DNA of 64,000 bases from BOG-908 sp965198825 (GTDB lineage Bacteria; Pseudomonadota; Alphaproteobacteria; Acetobacterales; Acetobacteraceae). Where the stretch lies: the NCBI GenBank assembly GCA_965198825.1, contig CBDAQB010000003.1, forward strand, positions 1,488,001-1,552,000. Reading direction: 5' to 3'. The notes beneath the pieces are model-generated. The model saw nothing but the letters and a program-made list of their open reading frames with translations. It ran no database searches and was not told where the DNA came from. A program made the translations under genes and the position numbers. Shown here in pieces: positions 17,734 to 25,409 of the stretch. Numbering within the stretch: the stretch's first letter is position 1; every line of letters begins with the position of its first letter.

Positions 17734-17844
17734 TTCTTTTTTGAAAAAAAGAACCAAAAAACTTTCGCGATGCGGGACCGAGATCGTGGAAACGCCCGGC
17801 CTCAAGGTCCAAAAGTTTTTTGCTTCTTTTTTTCAAAAAAGAAG
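17734..17844. repeat. Paired T/A-tract element, copy 6
   Basis: Intact left and right modules. The core has CCGAGATCGTGGAAACGCCC and can pair GGACC with GGTCC. It sits between two convergent genes, 8 bp after one stop and 4 bp from the other; the stop TAA runs straight into GGAAGGCG. Confidence 0.93.
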
Positions 17845-17848
17845 ATTC

Positions 17849-18154
17849 TTACTTAACTTTACCTTTGGTCTCCCCCAGCCTCGCGGTAGTCCGCTCCACA
17901 GTCCGCACCATAGTCTCCCCAGCCCGCGTCACCGCAGGGTCGGCGTGCCTGAGCAGCCGGTCGGCCGTCAGCAGGGCAGGGGAGAGAATGCCGCGTATAT
18001 CGTGCCTGAGCGTCGCCACCTGCACATCCACCTCGGCCAGCCGCGCGGCTGCGGCCGCGCCCTCCGCCCGTGCCTTCCGCAACCGCTGTGCCGTCACGAT
18101 CCAGCCCACTGCCGCGATCACCGCCGCCAGAATGGCGAATATCACGCGCTCCAC
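17849..18154 (-). CDS. Mini histidine-kinase-like membrane protein, DHp only
   Basis: 101-aa protein: one N-terminal TM helix (VIFAILAAVIAAVGWIVTA), a basic helical linker, then LRHDIRGILSPALLTADRLL. The last block is an H-box of the kind found in histidine kinase dimerisation domains, with His near residue 55. No ATPase domain follows; the protein ends after a further helix at GKVK. It is divergent from rpmH with about 100 bp between. The start GTG 18154 is chosen without a strong ribosome site; GTG 18145, preceded by GGAG, is an alternative. It could be a phosphotransfer or dimer partner, which is untested. Confidence 0.6.
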   Translation of the reverse strand: MERVIFAILAAVIAAVGWIVTAQRLRKARAEGAAAAARLAEVDVQVATLRHDIRGILSPALLTADRLLRHADPAVTRAGETMVRTVERTTARLGETKGKVK

Positions 18155-18254
18155 CTGATCATCGCTGCCCTTGCCAAATCCGCTCCCCCGACGGTATAAG
18201 CCGCCCCCTGCCACGGGGCGCCGGTCGCCCCGCGTATGCCGTTGGAGTTTACCC

Positions 18255-18389
18255 GTGAAGCGCACCTACCAACCATCCAAACTCGTCCGCAAGCGCCGGC
18301 ACGGCTTTCGCGCCCGCATGGAGACGGTCGGTGGCAGAAAAGTGCTGGCGAACCGCCGTGCCAAGGGGCGCAAGCGGCTCTCGGCCTGA
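18255..18389 (+). CDS. rpmH: 50S ribosomal protein L34
   Basis: 44-aa ribosomal protein bL34. It shows the full family pattern: KRTYQPSKLVRKRRHGFRAR, then METVGGRKVLANRRAKGRKR. The GTG at 18255 is preceded by GGAG with a 7-base gap. First gene of the conserved rpmH-rnpA-yidD-yidC run, which is highly expressed. Its promoter must lie in the 100 bp shared with the divergent mini-kinase gene. Confidence 0.97.
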   Translation: MKRTYQPSKLVRKRRHGFRARMETVGGRKVLANRRAKGRKRLSA

Positions 18390-18393
18390 CACC

Positions 18394-18753
18394 GTGGCGC
18401 CGACCCCGGCGCCCAACCCGCACCTGACGCGCCGCGCCGAGTTCTTGCGGGTGGCCGCGAAGGGCCGCAAGGCTCCCACCCCCGGCCTTGTTCTCCAGGT
18501 GCTCCCCACGCCAGGCAGCGGTCCTGTGCGACTTGGCTTCACCGTGACCAAGAAGGTGGGCAACGCCGTCATACGTAACCGCACCCGGCGCCGGCTTCGT
18601 GAGGCCGCGCGGCTGCTTTTGCGCGACCATCCCGCCGAAGGCGCCGACCTCGTCCTCGTCGGCCGAGACACCACGCGCACCCGCCCGTTTCCCCAGCTCA
18701 TCGAGGATCTGGCCAAGTCGATGGCCAAGCTCGGCGTTGCGCCCAAGCCATGA
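18394..18753 (+). CDS. rnpA: Ribonuclease P protein component
   Basis: 119-aa basic protein subunit of RNase P, which matures tRNA 5' ends. Recognised by RRAEFLRVAAKGRKA, the core LGFTVTKKVGNAVIRNRTRR with RLREAARL (the RNR signature), and the C-terminal DLVLVGRDTT. GTG start at 18394, four bases after the rpmH stop; the end overlaps the yidD start. Standard position and length. Confidence 0.95.
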   Translation: MAPTPAPNPHLTRRAEFLRVAAKGRKAPTPGLVLQVLPTPGSGPVRLGFTVTKKVGNAVIRNRTRRRLREAARLLLRDHPAEGADLVLVGRDTTRTRPFPQLIEDLAKSMAKLGVAPKP

Positions 18754-19007
18754 ACCGCCTGCTTGCCGGCGCCCTGGTGCTCCTTGTCCGCCTCTATCAA
18801 TGGACCATACGTCCCTTCCTCGGTGCCAACTGCCGCTTCGCGCCGAGCTGCAGCGAATATGCAATCGAGGCGCTTCGCCTGCATGGCCCTCTGCGCGGCG
18901 CCGGGCTTGCGGCCTGGCGCATTGTGCGCTGCAACCCGTGGCACAGCGGGGGTGCCGACCCGGTTCCCTGCTGCGCCGCCCATAAAAACGAAGCCAGAGC
19001 ATCCTGA
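18750..19007 (+). CDS. yidD: Membrane protein insertion efficiency factor YidD
   Basis: 85-aa membrane-associated helper of the YidC insertase. It carries the family blocks LVRLYQWTIRPFLGANCRF, APSCSEYAIEALRLHG and the Cys pairs around RCNPWHSGGADPVP. ATGA overlap with the rnpA stop and a one-base overlap with the yidC start show tight coupling. The N-terminal amphipathic helix is visible. Confidence 0.95.
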   Translation: MNRLLAGALVLLVRLYQWTIRPFLGANCRFAPSCSEYAIEALRLHGPLRGAGLAAWRIVRCNPWHSGGADPVPCCAAHKNEARAS

Positions 19008-20764
19008 TGAACCAGAAGAACCTGCCGCTGTTCATCGCAATCTCCATCGCGATCCTGCTCGGCTCCCAATATTTTCTGCCGCACAAGCCGCGCCTCGCGC
19101 CACAGGCGGCTGTGGCAACCCGCACCACGCAAAGCGGCCAGACCCCGTCTGCGCCGGCACTCGACCTGGCGCCCGCCGGTCACCAGCCCGTCGCTGTGCC
19201 GCCCCCCTCGGCGAACGCACCGCGGCTTCCCGTTGACGCCCCGCGGGTCGAAGGCAGCATCAGCCTTCAGGGCGCCCGGCTCGATGACCTCCGCCTGCGC
19301 GACTACCGCGAAACCGTGGACAAGAACTCCCCTCTCGTCCGCCTTCTCGAACCGGCGAACGACCCCCAGCCGAGCTACGTCCAGTTCGGCTGGAGCGCCG
19401 CGCCCGGCATCCATGTCCCGGCCGACGACACCATCTGGACCGCCGCAGGCGGCAACACCGCGCTCTCCGCGAACCATCCCGTCAGCCTGTCCTGGGACAA
19501 CGGCGCGGGCCTGACCTTCCACATCGATCTTTCGATCGACGCCAACTTCATGGTTTCGGTGCGCCAGTGGGTGCACAACGCGGGCACTGCGCCGGCCGCC
19601 GTTCTCCCCTGGCAGCGCGTCAAGCGCGACTACCTGCCGGCGCCCACCAGCGGCGGCTACGGCGGCGTCTTCGAAGGAATGATCGGCGTCACCGGGCACG
19701 AGGTCCACAGCCAGGCCTACGCCGCGGCCAAGAAGGAGGCCGACAGCCACGCGGACGTCGCCTACCAGCAGGACGCCTCGGGCGGCTGGTCCGGCTTCAC
19801 CGACAAATACTGGCTGACCGCCCTGATCCCCGACCAGTCGGCCGCCGTACACACCACCTGGAGCCACTGGCTCGACGACAACGCCGACCGCTTCCAGATC
19901 GATTATCAGACCGCCGCCCCGCAAACCGTCGCCCCGGGCGCGGACGCCGCAAGCACCAGCCGCGTCTTCGTCGGCGCCAAGGAGGTCAATCTCCTCGACC
20001 GCTACGAAACCCGCGACGGCATTCCGCTTCTCAGCTACTCCGTTGACTGGGGCTGGCTCTTCTTCATCAGCAAGCCGATCTTCTATGTCATCGACTGGCT
20101 GAACGCCCATATCGGCAATGTCGGTATTGCGATCCTTGTCTTTACCACGCTGGTAAAGATCCTGTTCTACCCGATCGCCGCGCGTTCCTACCGCTCGATG
20201 GGCAAGATGCGTCTGCTCGGCCCGAAGATCCAGGCCATGCGCGACCGCTACAAGGACGACCCGGCCAAGCAGCAATCCGAAATGATGGCGCTCTACAAGG
20301 CCGAGCAGGTGAATCCCGCCAGCGGCTGCCTGCCGATGCTGCTGCAGATCCCGGTTTTCTTTGCGCTGTACAAGGTGATTCTCGTCACCATCGAAATGCG
20401 CCACGCGCCGTTTTTCGCCTGGGTTCACGACCTCTCGGCAACCGATCCGACCAACCTCTTCACGGTCTTCGGCCTGATCCCCTGGAACCCCACCGTGATC
20501 TCTCCCTTGCTGCACCTGGGGATTTGGCCGCTCATCATGGGCGCCACCATGTATGCGCAGCAGAAGCTCAACCCGCCGCCGCCCGATCCCACGCAGGCGC
20601 GCATGCTGCAGTTCATGCCGCTGATCTTCCTCTTCATCATGGGCCGCGCTCCTGCAGGCCTGGTGATCTACTGGTGCTGGAACAACCTGCTCACCATAGC
20701 GCAGCAATGGTACATCCAGCGCTCGCAGAGCCTGACCAAGACAAGCAAGGTCAAGCCGGCATGA
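19007..20764 (+). CDS. yidC: Membrane protein insertase YidC
   Basis: 585-aa inner-membrane insertase that integrates proteins alone or with SecYEG. It has an N-terminal TM anchor (LFIAISIAILLGSQYFL), the large periplasmic beta domain to about residue 350, then the conserved five-TM core with ILVFTTLVKILFYPIAARSY, QVNPASGCLPMLLQIPVFFA and a C-terminal FIMGRAPAGLVIYWCWNNLL. Length and layout match the Gram-negative type. It is the last gene before engB, whose start overlaps its stop. Confidence 0.96.
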   Translation: MNQKNLPLFIAISIAILLGSQYFLPHKPRLAPQAAVATRTTQSGQTPSAPALDLAPAGHQPVAVPPPSANAPRLPVDAPRVEGSISLQGARLDDLRLRDYRETVDKNSPLVRLLEPANDPQPSYVQFGWSAAPGIHVPADDTIWTAAGGNTALSANHPVSLSWDNGAGLTFHIDLSIDANFMVSVRQWVHNAGTAPAAVLPWQRVKRDYLPAPTSGGYGGVFEGMIGVTGHEVHSQAYAAAKKEADSHADVAYQQDASGGWSGFTDKYWLTALIPDQSAAVHTTWSHWLDDNADRFQIDYQTAAPQTVAPGADAASTSRVFVGAKEVNLLDRYETRDGIPLLSYSVDWGWLFFISKPIFYVIDWLNAHIGNVGIAILVFTTLVKILFYPIAARSYRSMGKMRLLGPKIQAMRDRYKDDPAKQQSEMMALYKAEQVNPASGCLPMLLQIPVFFALYKVILVTIEMRHAPFFAWVHDLSATDPTNLFTVFGLIPWNPTVISPLLHLGIWPLIMGATMYAQQKLNPPPPDPTQARMLQFMPLIFLFIMGRAPAGLVIYWCWNNLLTIAQQWYIQRSQSLTKTSKVKPA

Positions 20765-21474
20765 CCGGCGACTCCGGGATGCTCGCATCCCGGGAGCCGA
20801 CCCCCGAAGAACGCGAGCTTGAACTCGAGCAGGCCCGCGTTCTCTTCGCCGGCGAGTGCAAATTCTTCTACGCCGCCCAGCGCCTCGACCAGCTCCCTGA
20901 CCCCATAGGCCCCGAGATCGCCTTCGCCGGGCGCAGCAACGTTGGCAAATCGAGCCTCATCAACGCGCTCACCGGCCAGAAAGCGCTGGCACGCGCCTCC
21001 AGCCAGCCAGGCCGTACCAAGCAGCTCAATTTTTTCGACCTCGCCGGCCGCCTGGTGCTCGTCGACATGCCCGGCTACGGCTACGCCCAGGCCGCCAAGG
21101 AGGTGAAGGAGGATTGGCAGGGCTTGATGTTCGACTATCTCCGCGGCCGCCAATCGCTGCGCCGCGTGATCCTTTTGCTCGACGCAAACATCGAACTCAA
21201 AGCCTCCGACCACGCCGTCATGGACCTGCTCGACCGCGCCGCTGTCACCTACCAGCTCGTGCTCACCAAATCGGACGGCGTCAAACCCCCAAAACTCGTC
21301 CGCAAACGCGCCGAAGTAGAAGCCGCCGCCGCCAAGCATCCGGCAGCATTTCCAGAAATCCTCGTCACCAGCGCGAACAAATCCACCGGCATCGACATCC
21401 TGCGCGCCGCCCTAGCCACCCTCGCCAACCCGCTACCCTCCACGGCCGACTACGCGCCGGATGAGACGCCCTAA
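20761..21474 (+). CDS. engB: Ribosome biogenesis GTPase EngB/YihA
   Basis: 237-aa GTPase for 50S assembly. G1 is AGRSNVGKSS near residue 60, then SSQPGRTKQLNFF, G3 DMPGYGYAQA and G4 LTKSDGVKPP, all in the usual order. The ATG at 20761 overlaps the yidC stop. An unusual N-terminal extension of about 40 residues precedes the domain, and codons 5-12 form a perfect hairpin (CCGGGATG / CATCCCGG, 20775-20794). The gene ends at the edge of the inverted-repeat cassette that holds the next gene, which shares its stop region. Confidence 0.95.
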   Translation: MTGDSGMLASREPTPEERELELEQARVLFAGECKFFYAAQRLDQLPDPIGPEIAFAGRSNVGKSSLINALTGQKALARASSQPGRTKQLNFFDLAGRLVLVDMPGYGYAQAAKEVKEDWQGLMFDYLRGRQSLRRVILLLDANIELKASDHAVMDLLDRAAVTYQLVLTKSDGVKPPKLVRKRAEVEAAAAKHPAAFPEILVTSANKSTGIDILRAALATLANPLPSTADYAPDETP

Positions 21475-21932
21475 AGGTCCACCACGAAGACGCGAAGAAC
21501 GCGAAGGTACACGAAGATGGACCTGGAAGCCGTCGCCACCGCGCTCGTGGACTCAGGCCTCAAGGTGCATCGAACGCTCGGGCCGGGCCTCTTGGAGTCG
21601 ATCTACGAAGAATGCCTCATTCGGGAACTGCAGATCCGCGGCATTGAAACGCAGCGTCAGGTATCCGTTCCGATCATCTACGAAGGCCGCGCGCTGACAA
21701 CAAACTATCGGCTAGACATGGTCGTAGCCAATGCGATCATCGTCGAAATAAAAGCTGTAGAAACTCTCACAAACCTTCATGAGGCGCAGCTTCTCACCTA
21801 CCTTAAACTCTCAAACTTCAAAATCGGCTTTCTCATAAACTTCAATGTAAAGCTCTTCAAAAACGGCATCCGTCGCCTGATCAGGGCATCTTAGTGAACC
21901 TTCGCGCCCTTCCCATCTTCGTGGTGGAACTT
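21474..21932. mobile_element. CGAAG-rich inverted-repeat cassette enclosing the GxxExxY gene
   Basis: Left end begins AAGGTCCACCACGAAGACGC; the right end, read on the other strand, begins AAGTTCCACCACGAAGATGG. Over 42 bases the two match at 35. The gene inside takes its ATG from the left arm and its TAG from the right arm. An ORF-less relative lies at 52533-52715. I infer a mobile or once-mobile unit; no transposase is visible. Confidence 0.65.
21517..21894 (+). CDS. GxxExxY family protein
   Basis: 125-aa protein of the GxxExxY family (the name motif is GPGLLESIYEECL near residue 24). Members look like a PD-(D/E)XK-type fold: RLDMVVANAIIVEIKAVETL gives the Asp and the E-x-K expected of that catalytic core, so nuclease activity is possible but unproven. 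The whole gene lies between two 42-bp imperfect inverted repeats, and both its start and stop codons are in the repeat arms. Codon use is more AT-rich than engB and argB on either side. No partner gene is present. Confidence 0.85.
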   Translation: MDLEAVATALVDSGLKVHRTLGPGLLESIYEECLIRELQIRGIETQRQVSVPIIYEGRALTTNYRLDMVVANAIIVEIKAVETLTNLHEAQLLTYLKLSNFKIGFLINFNVKLFKNGIRRLIRAS

Positions 21933-22020
21933 GTGGGCGTCGAAACAAGCGCGCAGAGCACTGGAGAGGCGGCCCTTACCCCTTGACCCCACCCGCAACA
22001 CCCCCCTAACCACGAACCCC

Positions 22021-22923
22021 ATGAGCACCACGCCCGAGCAATACGCCCGCGCCACCGAGCAGGCCCGCATCCTGGCGCAGGCGCTCCCGTTCCTCAGGCG
22101 CTATGCCGGCGCCACCATCGTGGTGAAATACGGCGGCCACGCGATGGGCGACGCCGAGCTCGCCACCGAATTCGGCAAGGACATCGCCCTCCTCAAGCAG
22201 GTCGGCATGAACCCCGTCATCGTCCACGGCGGCGGTCCGCAGATCAACGCCATGCTCAAGCGCCTGGCCATCAAGTCCGAATTCGTGGACGGCTTGCGCG
22301 TTACCGACGCCGCCATGGTCGAAGTCGTCGAAATGGTCCTTGCCGGCACGGTGAACAAACACGTCACCGAGCTCATCAACAGGGCAGGGGCCCTGGCCGT
22401 CGGCATCTCAGGCAAAGACGGCGGCCTGATACGCGCGCGTAAGCTCACCCGCACCGTCACCGACCCGGACAGCCACATCGAGCACATGCTCGACCTCGGC
22501 TTCGTCGGCGAGCCGGACGTCATCGACGTGCGCGTTATCCACGCGCTCACCGGTTCCGGCCTAATCCCGGTCATCGCCCCTGTCGGCGTCGGCGCCGACA
22601 ACCAGACCTACAACATCAACGCGGACGACGCGGCAGGCGCCATCGCCGGCGCGCTGCACGCCACCCGCCTGCTCATGCTCACGGACGTCCCCGGCGTGCT
22701 GGACAAGGAAGGCAACCTCATTCCCGAGCTCTCCATAGTTCGGGCCAAAGCCGCGATCGCCGACGGCACCATCTCCGGCGGCATGATCCCCAAGGTCGAG
22801 AACTGCCTGGAAGCCCTCGGCCTGGGCGCCAAGGGCGCCGTCATCCTCGACGGCCGAGTCCCCCACGCCGTCCTCCTGGAGCTGTTCACCGAAGCCGGCC
22901 CCGGCACCCTGATCCACCGCTAG
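22021..22923 (+). CDS. argB: Acetylglutamate kinase
   Basis: Second step of arginine synthesis: phosphorylates N-acetylglutamate with ATP. 300 aa with VVKYGGHAMG near residue 36, VHGGGPQIN near 73, the NAG-binding NINADDAAGAIAGAL and TDVPGVLDK, all typical. The ATG at 22021 gives the normal N-terminus; the open frame upstream runs into the GxxExxY cassette. engB-argB adjacency is normal in this group, interrupted here by the cassette. A GTAGGGTGGG repeat unit follows the stop. Confidence 0.96.
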   Translation: MSTTPEQYARATEQARILAQALPFLRRYAGATIVVKYGGHAMGDAELATEFGKDIALLKQVGMNPVIVHGGGPQINAMLKRLAIKSEFVDGLRVTDAAMVEVVEMVLAGTVNKHVTELINRAGALAVGISGKDGGLIRARKLTRTVTDPDSHIEHMLDLGFVGEPDVIDVRVIHALTGSGLIPVIAPVGVGADNQTYNINADDAAGAIAGALHATRLLMLTDVPGVLDKEGNLIPELSIVRAKAAIADGTISGGMIPKVENCLEALGLGAKGAVILDGRVPHAVLLELFTEAGPGTLIHR

Positions 22924-22928
22924 ACCCC

Positions 22929-22962
22929 GTGTAGGGTGGGTAAGCAAAGCGCACCCGCCACG
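22929..22962. repeat. GTAGGGTGGG unit, copy 1
   Basis: Reads GTGTAGGGTGGGTAAGCAAA followed by GCGCACCCGCCACGC, an imperfect hairpin. Related units lie at 40203-40220 and 61646-61680. It sits a few bases after the argB stop, where a terminator is expected. Confidence 0.6.
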
Positions 22963-23057
22963 CTCGCCCAAAACAAAAATACCCAAGCAAGCCCCGGAGT
23001 GTCCCAAGGTCTCCACCGAACCATTCTCCCGGAAGACCGCCACCCAGGAGACCCTAA

Positions 23058-24152
23058 ATGCTCGCTCAAGCGATACCGATCCAAGAAGCCCTAACGTCCC
23101 CCGCACCGTTCAGCGACGAAGCCTCCCGCCTGGCGGCCGTGCGCACCCGGAACCCCTCGGCCGACGGCCACTTCCTCTACGCCGTCGCCACCACCGGCGT
23201 CTTCTGCCACCCCTCCTGCGCCGCCCGCCCCGCGCGGCGTGAAAACATCAGCTTCCACGCCACGAACGCCGATGCCGAACGCGCCGGCTTCCGCCCCTGC
23301 AAGCGCTGCCGTCCCGACCTTCCTCTCAAGCCGGAGCGCGAAGCAGCCATCATCGAGGCGGCCTGCCGCCTGATCGAGCAAGCCGGGGAAGCGCCGAACC
23401 TCGCCACCCTGGCGGCGGCCGCCAGCCTGAGCCCGCACCATTTCCACCGCCTGTTCCGCCGCATCGCCGGCGTCACCCCGCGCGCATACGCCGCCGCGCA
23501 CCGCCAGACCCGCGTGCAAACCCGGCTCTCCGCAGGCGCGCCGGTCACCGAAGCCCTCTACGAAGCCGGCTTCAATGCCTCCAGCCGTTTCTACGAGGCC
23601 GCCTCCGCCATGCTCGGCATGACGCCGACGCACTACCGCACCGGCGGCCGGAACGAGACGATCCGCTATGCCGAGGGCCTTTGCACCCTGGGAATCGTCC
23701 TCGTCGCCGCCACGGAACAAGGCATTTGCGCCATCCTCCTCGGCGATAACTCGGACATTTTGCAGTCCGACCTTCACGACCGCTTCCCAAGAGCCCGCCT
23801 GCTTCCCGCCGACCAGGATTTTGCCGCCTGGCTTCACCAGGTCATCGCCCTGGTGGACAATCCGCGCACAAACTCCACGGATCTTCCGCTGGACATTCGG
23901 GGCACCGCCTTCCAGCGGCGCGTCTGGGAAATCCTGAGCACCATTCCGCCAGGCACGACCGCCACTTACAGCGAGATTGCCGCCCACCTCGGCACGCCCT
24001 CAGCCGTGCGCGCCGTGGCCGGCGCCTGCGCCGCCAACAAGCTCGCCGTCGCAATCCCCTGCCACCGCGTCATTGCGACGAGCGGAGACTTCGCCGGCTA
24101 CCGCTGGGGCCTCGACCGCAAGCGCGCCTTGCTTACGAAAGAACGTGCTTAA
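23058..24152 (+). CDS. ada: Ada-type DNA alkylation repair regulator/methyltransferase
   Basis: 364-aa bifunctional protein. The N-terminal zinc module (FCHPSCAARPARREN near 52, PCKRCRPD near 82) takes a methyl from phosphotriesters and turns the protein into an activator. An AraC-type HTH follows (LATLAAAASLSPHHFHRLFR, about 115-185). The C-terminal domain has AIPCHRVI near 334, whose Cys accepts the O6-methylguanine methyl. It is coupled to the following 2OG oxygenase by a TAATG overlap, so the pair is a repair operon, likely self-induced by Ada. Confidence 0.95.
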   Translation: MLAQAIPIQEALTSPAPFSDEASRLAAVRTRNPSADGHFLYAVATTGVFCHPSCAARPARRENISFHATNADAERAGFRPCKRCRPDLPLKPEREAAIIEAACRLIEQAGEAPNLATLAAAASLSPHHFHRLFRRIAGVTPRAYAAAHRQTRVQTRLSAGAPVTEALYEAGFNASSRFYEAASAMLGMTPTHYRTGGRNETIRYAEGLCTLGIVLVAATEQGICAILLGDNSDILQSDLHDRFPRARLLPADQDFAAWLHQVIALVDNPRTNSTDLPLDIRGTAFQRRVWEILSTIPPGTTATYSEIAAHLGTPSAVRAVAGACAANKLAVAIPCHRVIATSGDFAGYRWGLDRKRALLTKERA

Positions 24153-24838
24153 TGTTACCAGATACCGAAACGCTGGCCGCCGGCCTCGACACCGCCGGCT
24201 ACGCCACCACAGGCCCACTCCTGACACCCGAACAGTGCCAGGCTCTCATCGCCAGCTACCGCGAAACCAGCCTGTTCCGTAAACGCATCGTCATGGCGAA
24301 CCACGGCTACGGCAGCGGCGAATACCAGTATTTCGCCTATCCGCTCCCCGCGCTCATCCAGACTCTACGAGGCCAGCTCTACGAAAAACTCGCCCCTATC
24401 GCCAACCGCTGGTCCGAAACCCTGAACCTGACCACCCGCTACCCAGCCCACCACGAAGCCTTTATCGCCGAGTGCCACAACGCCGGCCAGCTCCGCCCAA
24501 CGCCGCTTCTCCTCCGCTACGAAACTGGCGACTACAACTGTCTGCACCAGGACCTTTACGGCGCGCTGCACTTTCCTTTCCAGGCCGTCTTTCTCCTGAA
24601 CCAGCCAGGCCAGGACTTCACAGGCGGCGAATTCATCCTCACCGAACAACGCCCCCGCATGCAGTCCCGCGCGGAAGTCGTCACACTTGCCCAGGGAAAG
24701 GCCGTCATCTTCGCCGTCAGCCAACGCCCCGTTCAAGGCGCCAAAGGCCCCTACCGAGTCACCATGCGCCACGGCGTCAGCACGCTACGCTCCGGCCAGC
24801 GCCATACCCTCGGCATCATCATGCACGACGCCAGCTGA
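24152..24838 (+). CDS. 2OG-Fe(II) oxygenase, alkylation-repair type
   Basis: 228-aa iron/2-oxoglutarate oxygenase of the DUF2086/Oxygenase-NA type linked to alkylated-DNA repair. The iron site is read from LHQDLYG (His and Asp near 131-133) and a distal His in the C-terminal block SGQRHTLGIIMHDA, which also supplies the Arg/His of the cosubstrate end. LNQPGQDFTGGEFILTEQRP is a family block. Its ATG overlaps the ada stop, so it is co-translated. It probably acts as an oxidative dealkylase beside Ada; substrate specificity is unknown. Confidence 0.85.
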   Translation: MLPDTETLAAGLDTAGYATTGPLLTPEQCQALIASYRETSLFRKRIVMANHGYGSGEYQYFAYPLPALIQTLRGQLYEKLAPIANRWSETLNLTTRYPAHHEAFIAECHNAGQLRPTPLLLRYETGDYNCLHQDLYGALHFPFQAVFLLNQPGQDFTGGEFILTEQRPRMQSRAEVVTLAQGKAVIFAVSQRPVQGAKGPYRVTMRHGVSTLRSGQRHTLGIIMHDAS

Positions 24839-24886
24839 CCATATCCGCCGCAAGCAACGACAATGCGGCGGGCGGGATCTTATCCC

Positions 24887-25087
24887 TTAGTGCCCGATAG
24901 AATTCGGCCGCCAAGGCTCGCTGCCCTGCGAAGCCGGCTTTCCAAGACCATACCGAAGATCTGCGGAGTAAATCTCGATCTCGGTCAATAGAGACTTCGC
25001 ACGTGCGAAGCTGTAGTGCTCCAAGTTCGTGCGTACCTGTGCCATTTTACTCTCGATGATGGCCATCAAGTGTGGGGTATCGTTCAT
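24887..25087 (-). CDS. Small hypothetical protein, 66 aa
   Basis: Soluble helical protein (MNDTPHLMAIIESKMAQVRT near the start, then SFARAKSLLTEIEIYSADL). The ATG at 25087 has GGGAGG with a 5-base gap, the main support for it being real. No family is recognised. It converges on the 2OG oxygenase gene; the 200 bp upstream hold no other gene. Confidence 0.5.
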   Translation of the reverse strand: MNDTPHLMAIIESKMAQVRTNLEHYSFARAKSLLTEIEIYSADLRYGLGKPASQGSEPWRPNSIGH

Positions 25088-25283
25088 CTAAGCCTCCCAT
25101 TCTTCTTCGTTAGAGGAAGGCTACCACGACTAATCTTGGGCGGAACACACATCCAACCAGAGCCAGGATTGCATCGGAAGCATAGCTTGAAAGAACACCA
25201 TCTTGTGTACGCATAACTGCCCGGGAGGGCGGCAAAGATGTTTTACGGGCGAAACGTGAAAGGAAAGTAAATCAAGGCAAGAA

Positions 25284-25393
25284 CTTCTTTTTTGAAAAAA
25301 AGAAGCAAAAAACTTTTGCGACTCTGGGGCGAGATCTTGGAAAGGCCCCGCCCCAAGTCCCAAAAAGTTTTTGGTTCTTTTTTCAAAAAGAAC
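25284..25393. repeat. Paired T/A-tract element, copy 7
   Basis: Left TTCTTTTTTGAAAAAAAGAA plus GCAAAAAACTTTTGCGA; right CCAAAAAGTTTTTGG, then TTCTTTTTTCAAAAAGAA. The core GGGGCGAGATCTTGGAAAGG then CCCCGCCCC forms a clear GC stem and shares GAGATCTTGG with copies 3, 6 and 12. It ends 16 bp before the dapD start, and the rest of 25088-25283 holds no gene. Confidence 0.93.
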
Positions 25394-25409
25394 CGCTTAC
25401 TTCCTCCCC

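Noticed and set aside
18797..20788. Long minus-strand ORF of 663 codons opposite yidC
   Set aside because: Antisense to well-supported yidD/yidC in a high-GC region; composition (Gly/Arg/Val-rich) is typical of a shadow frame.
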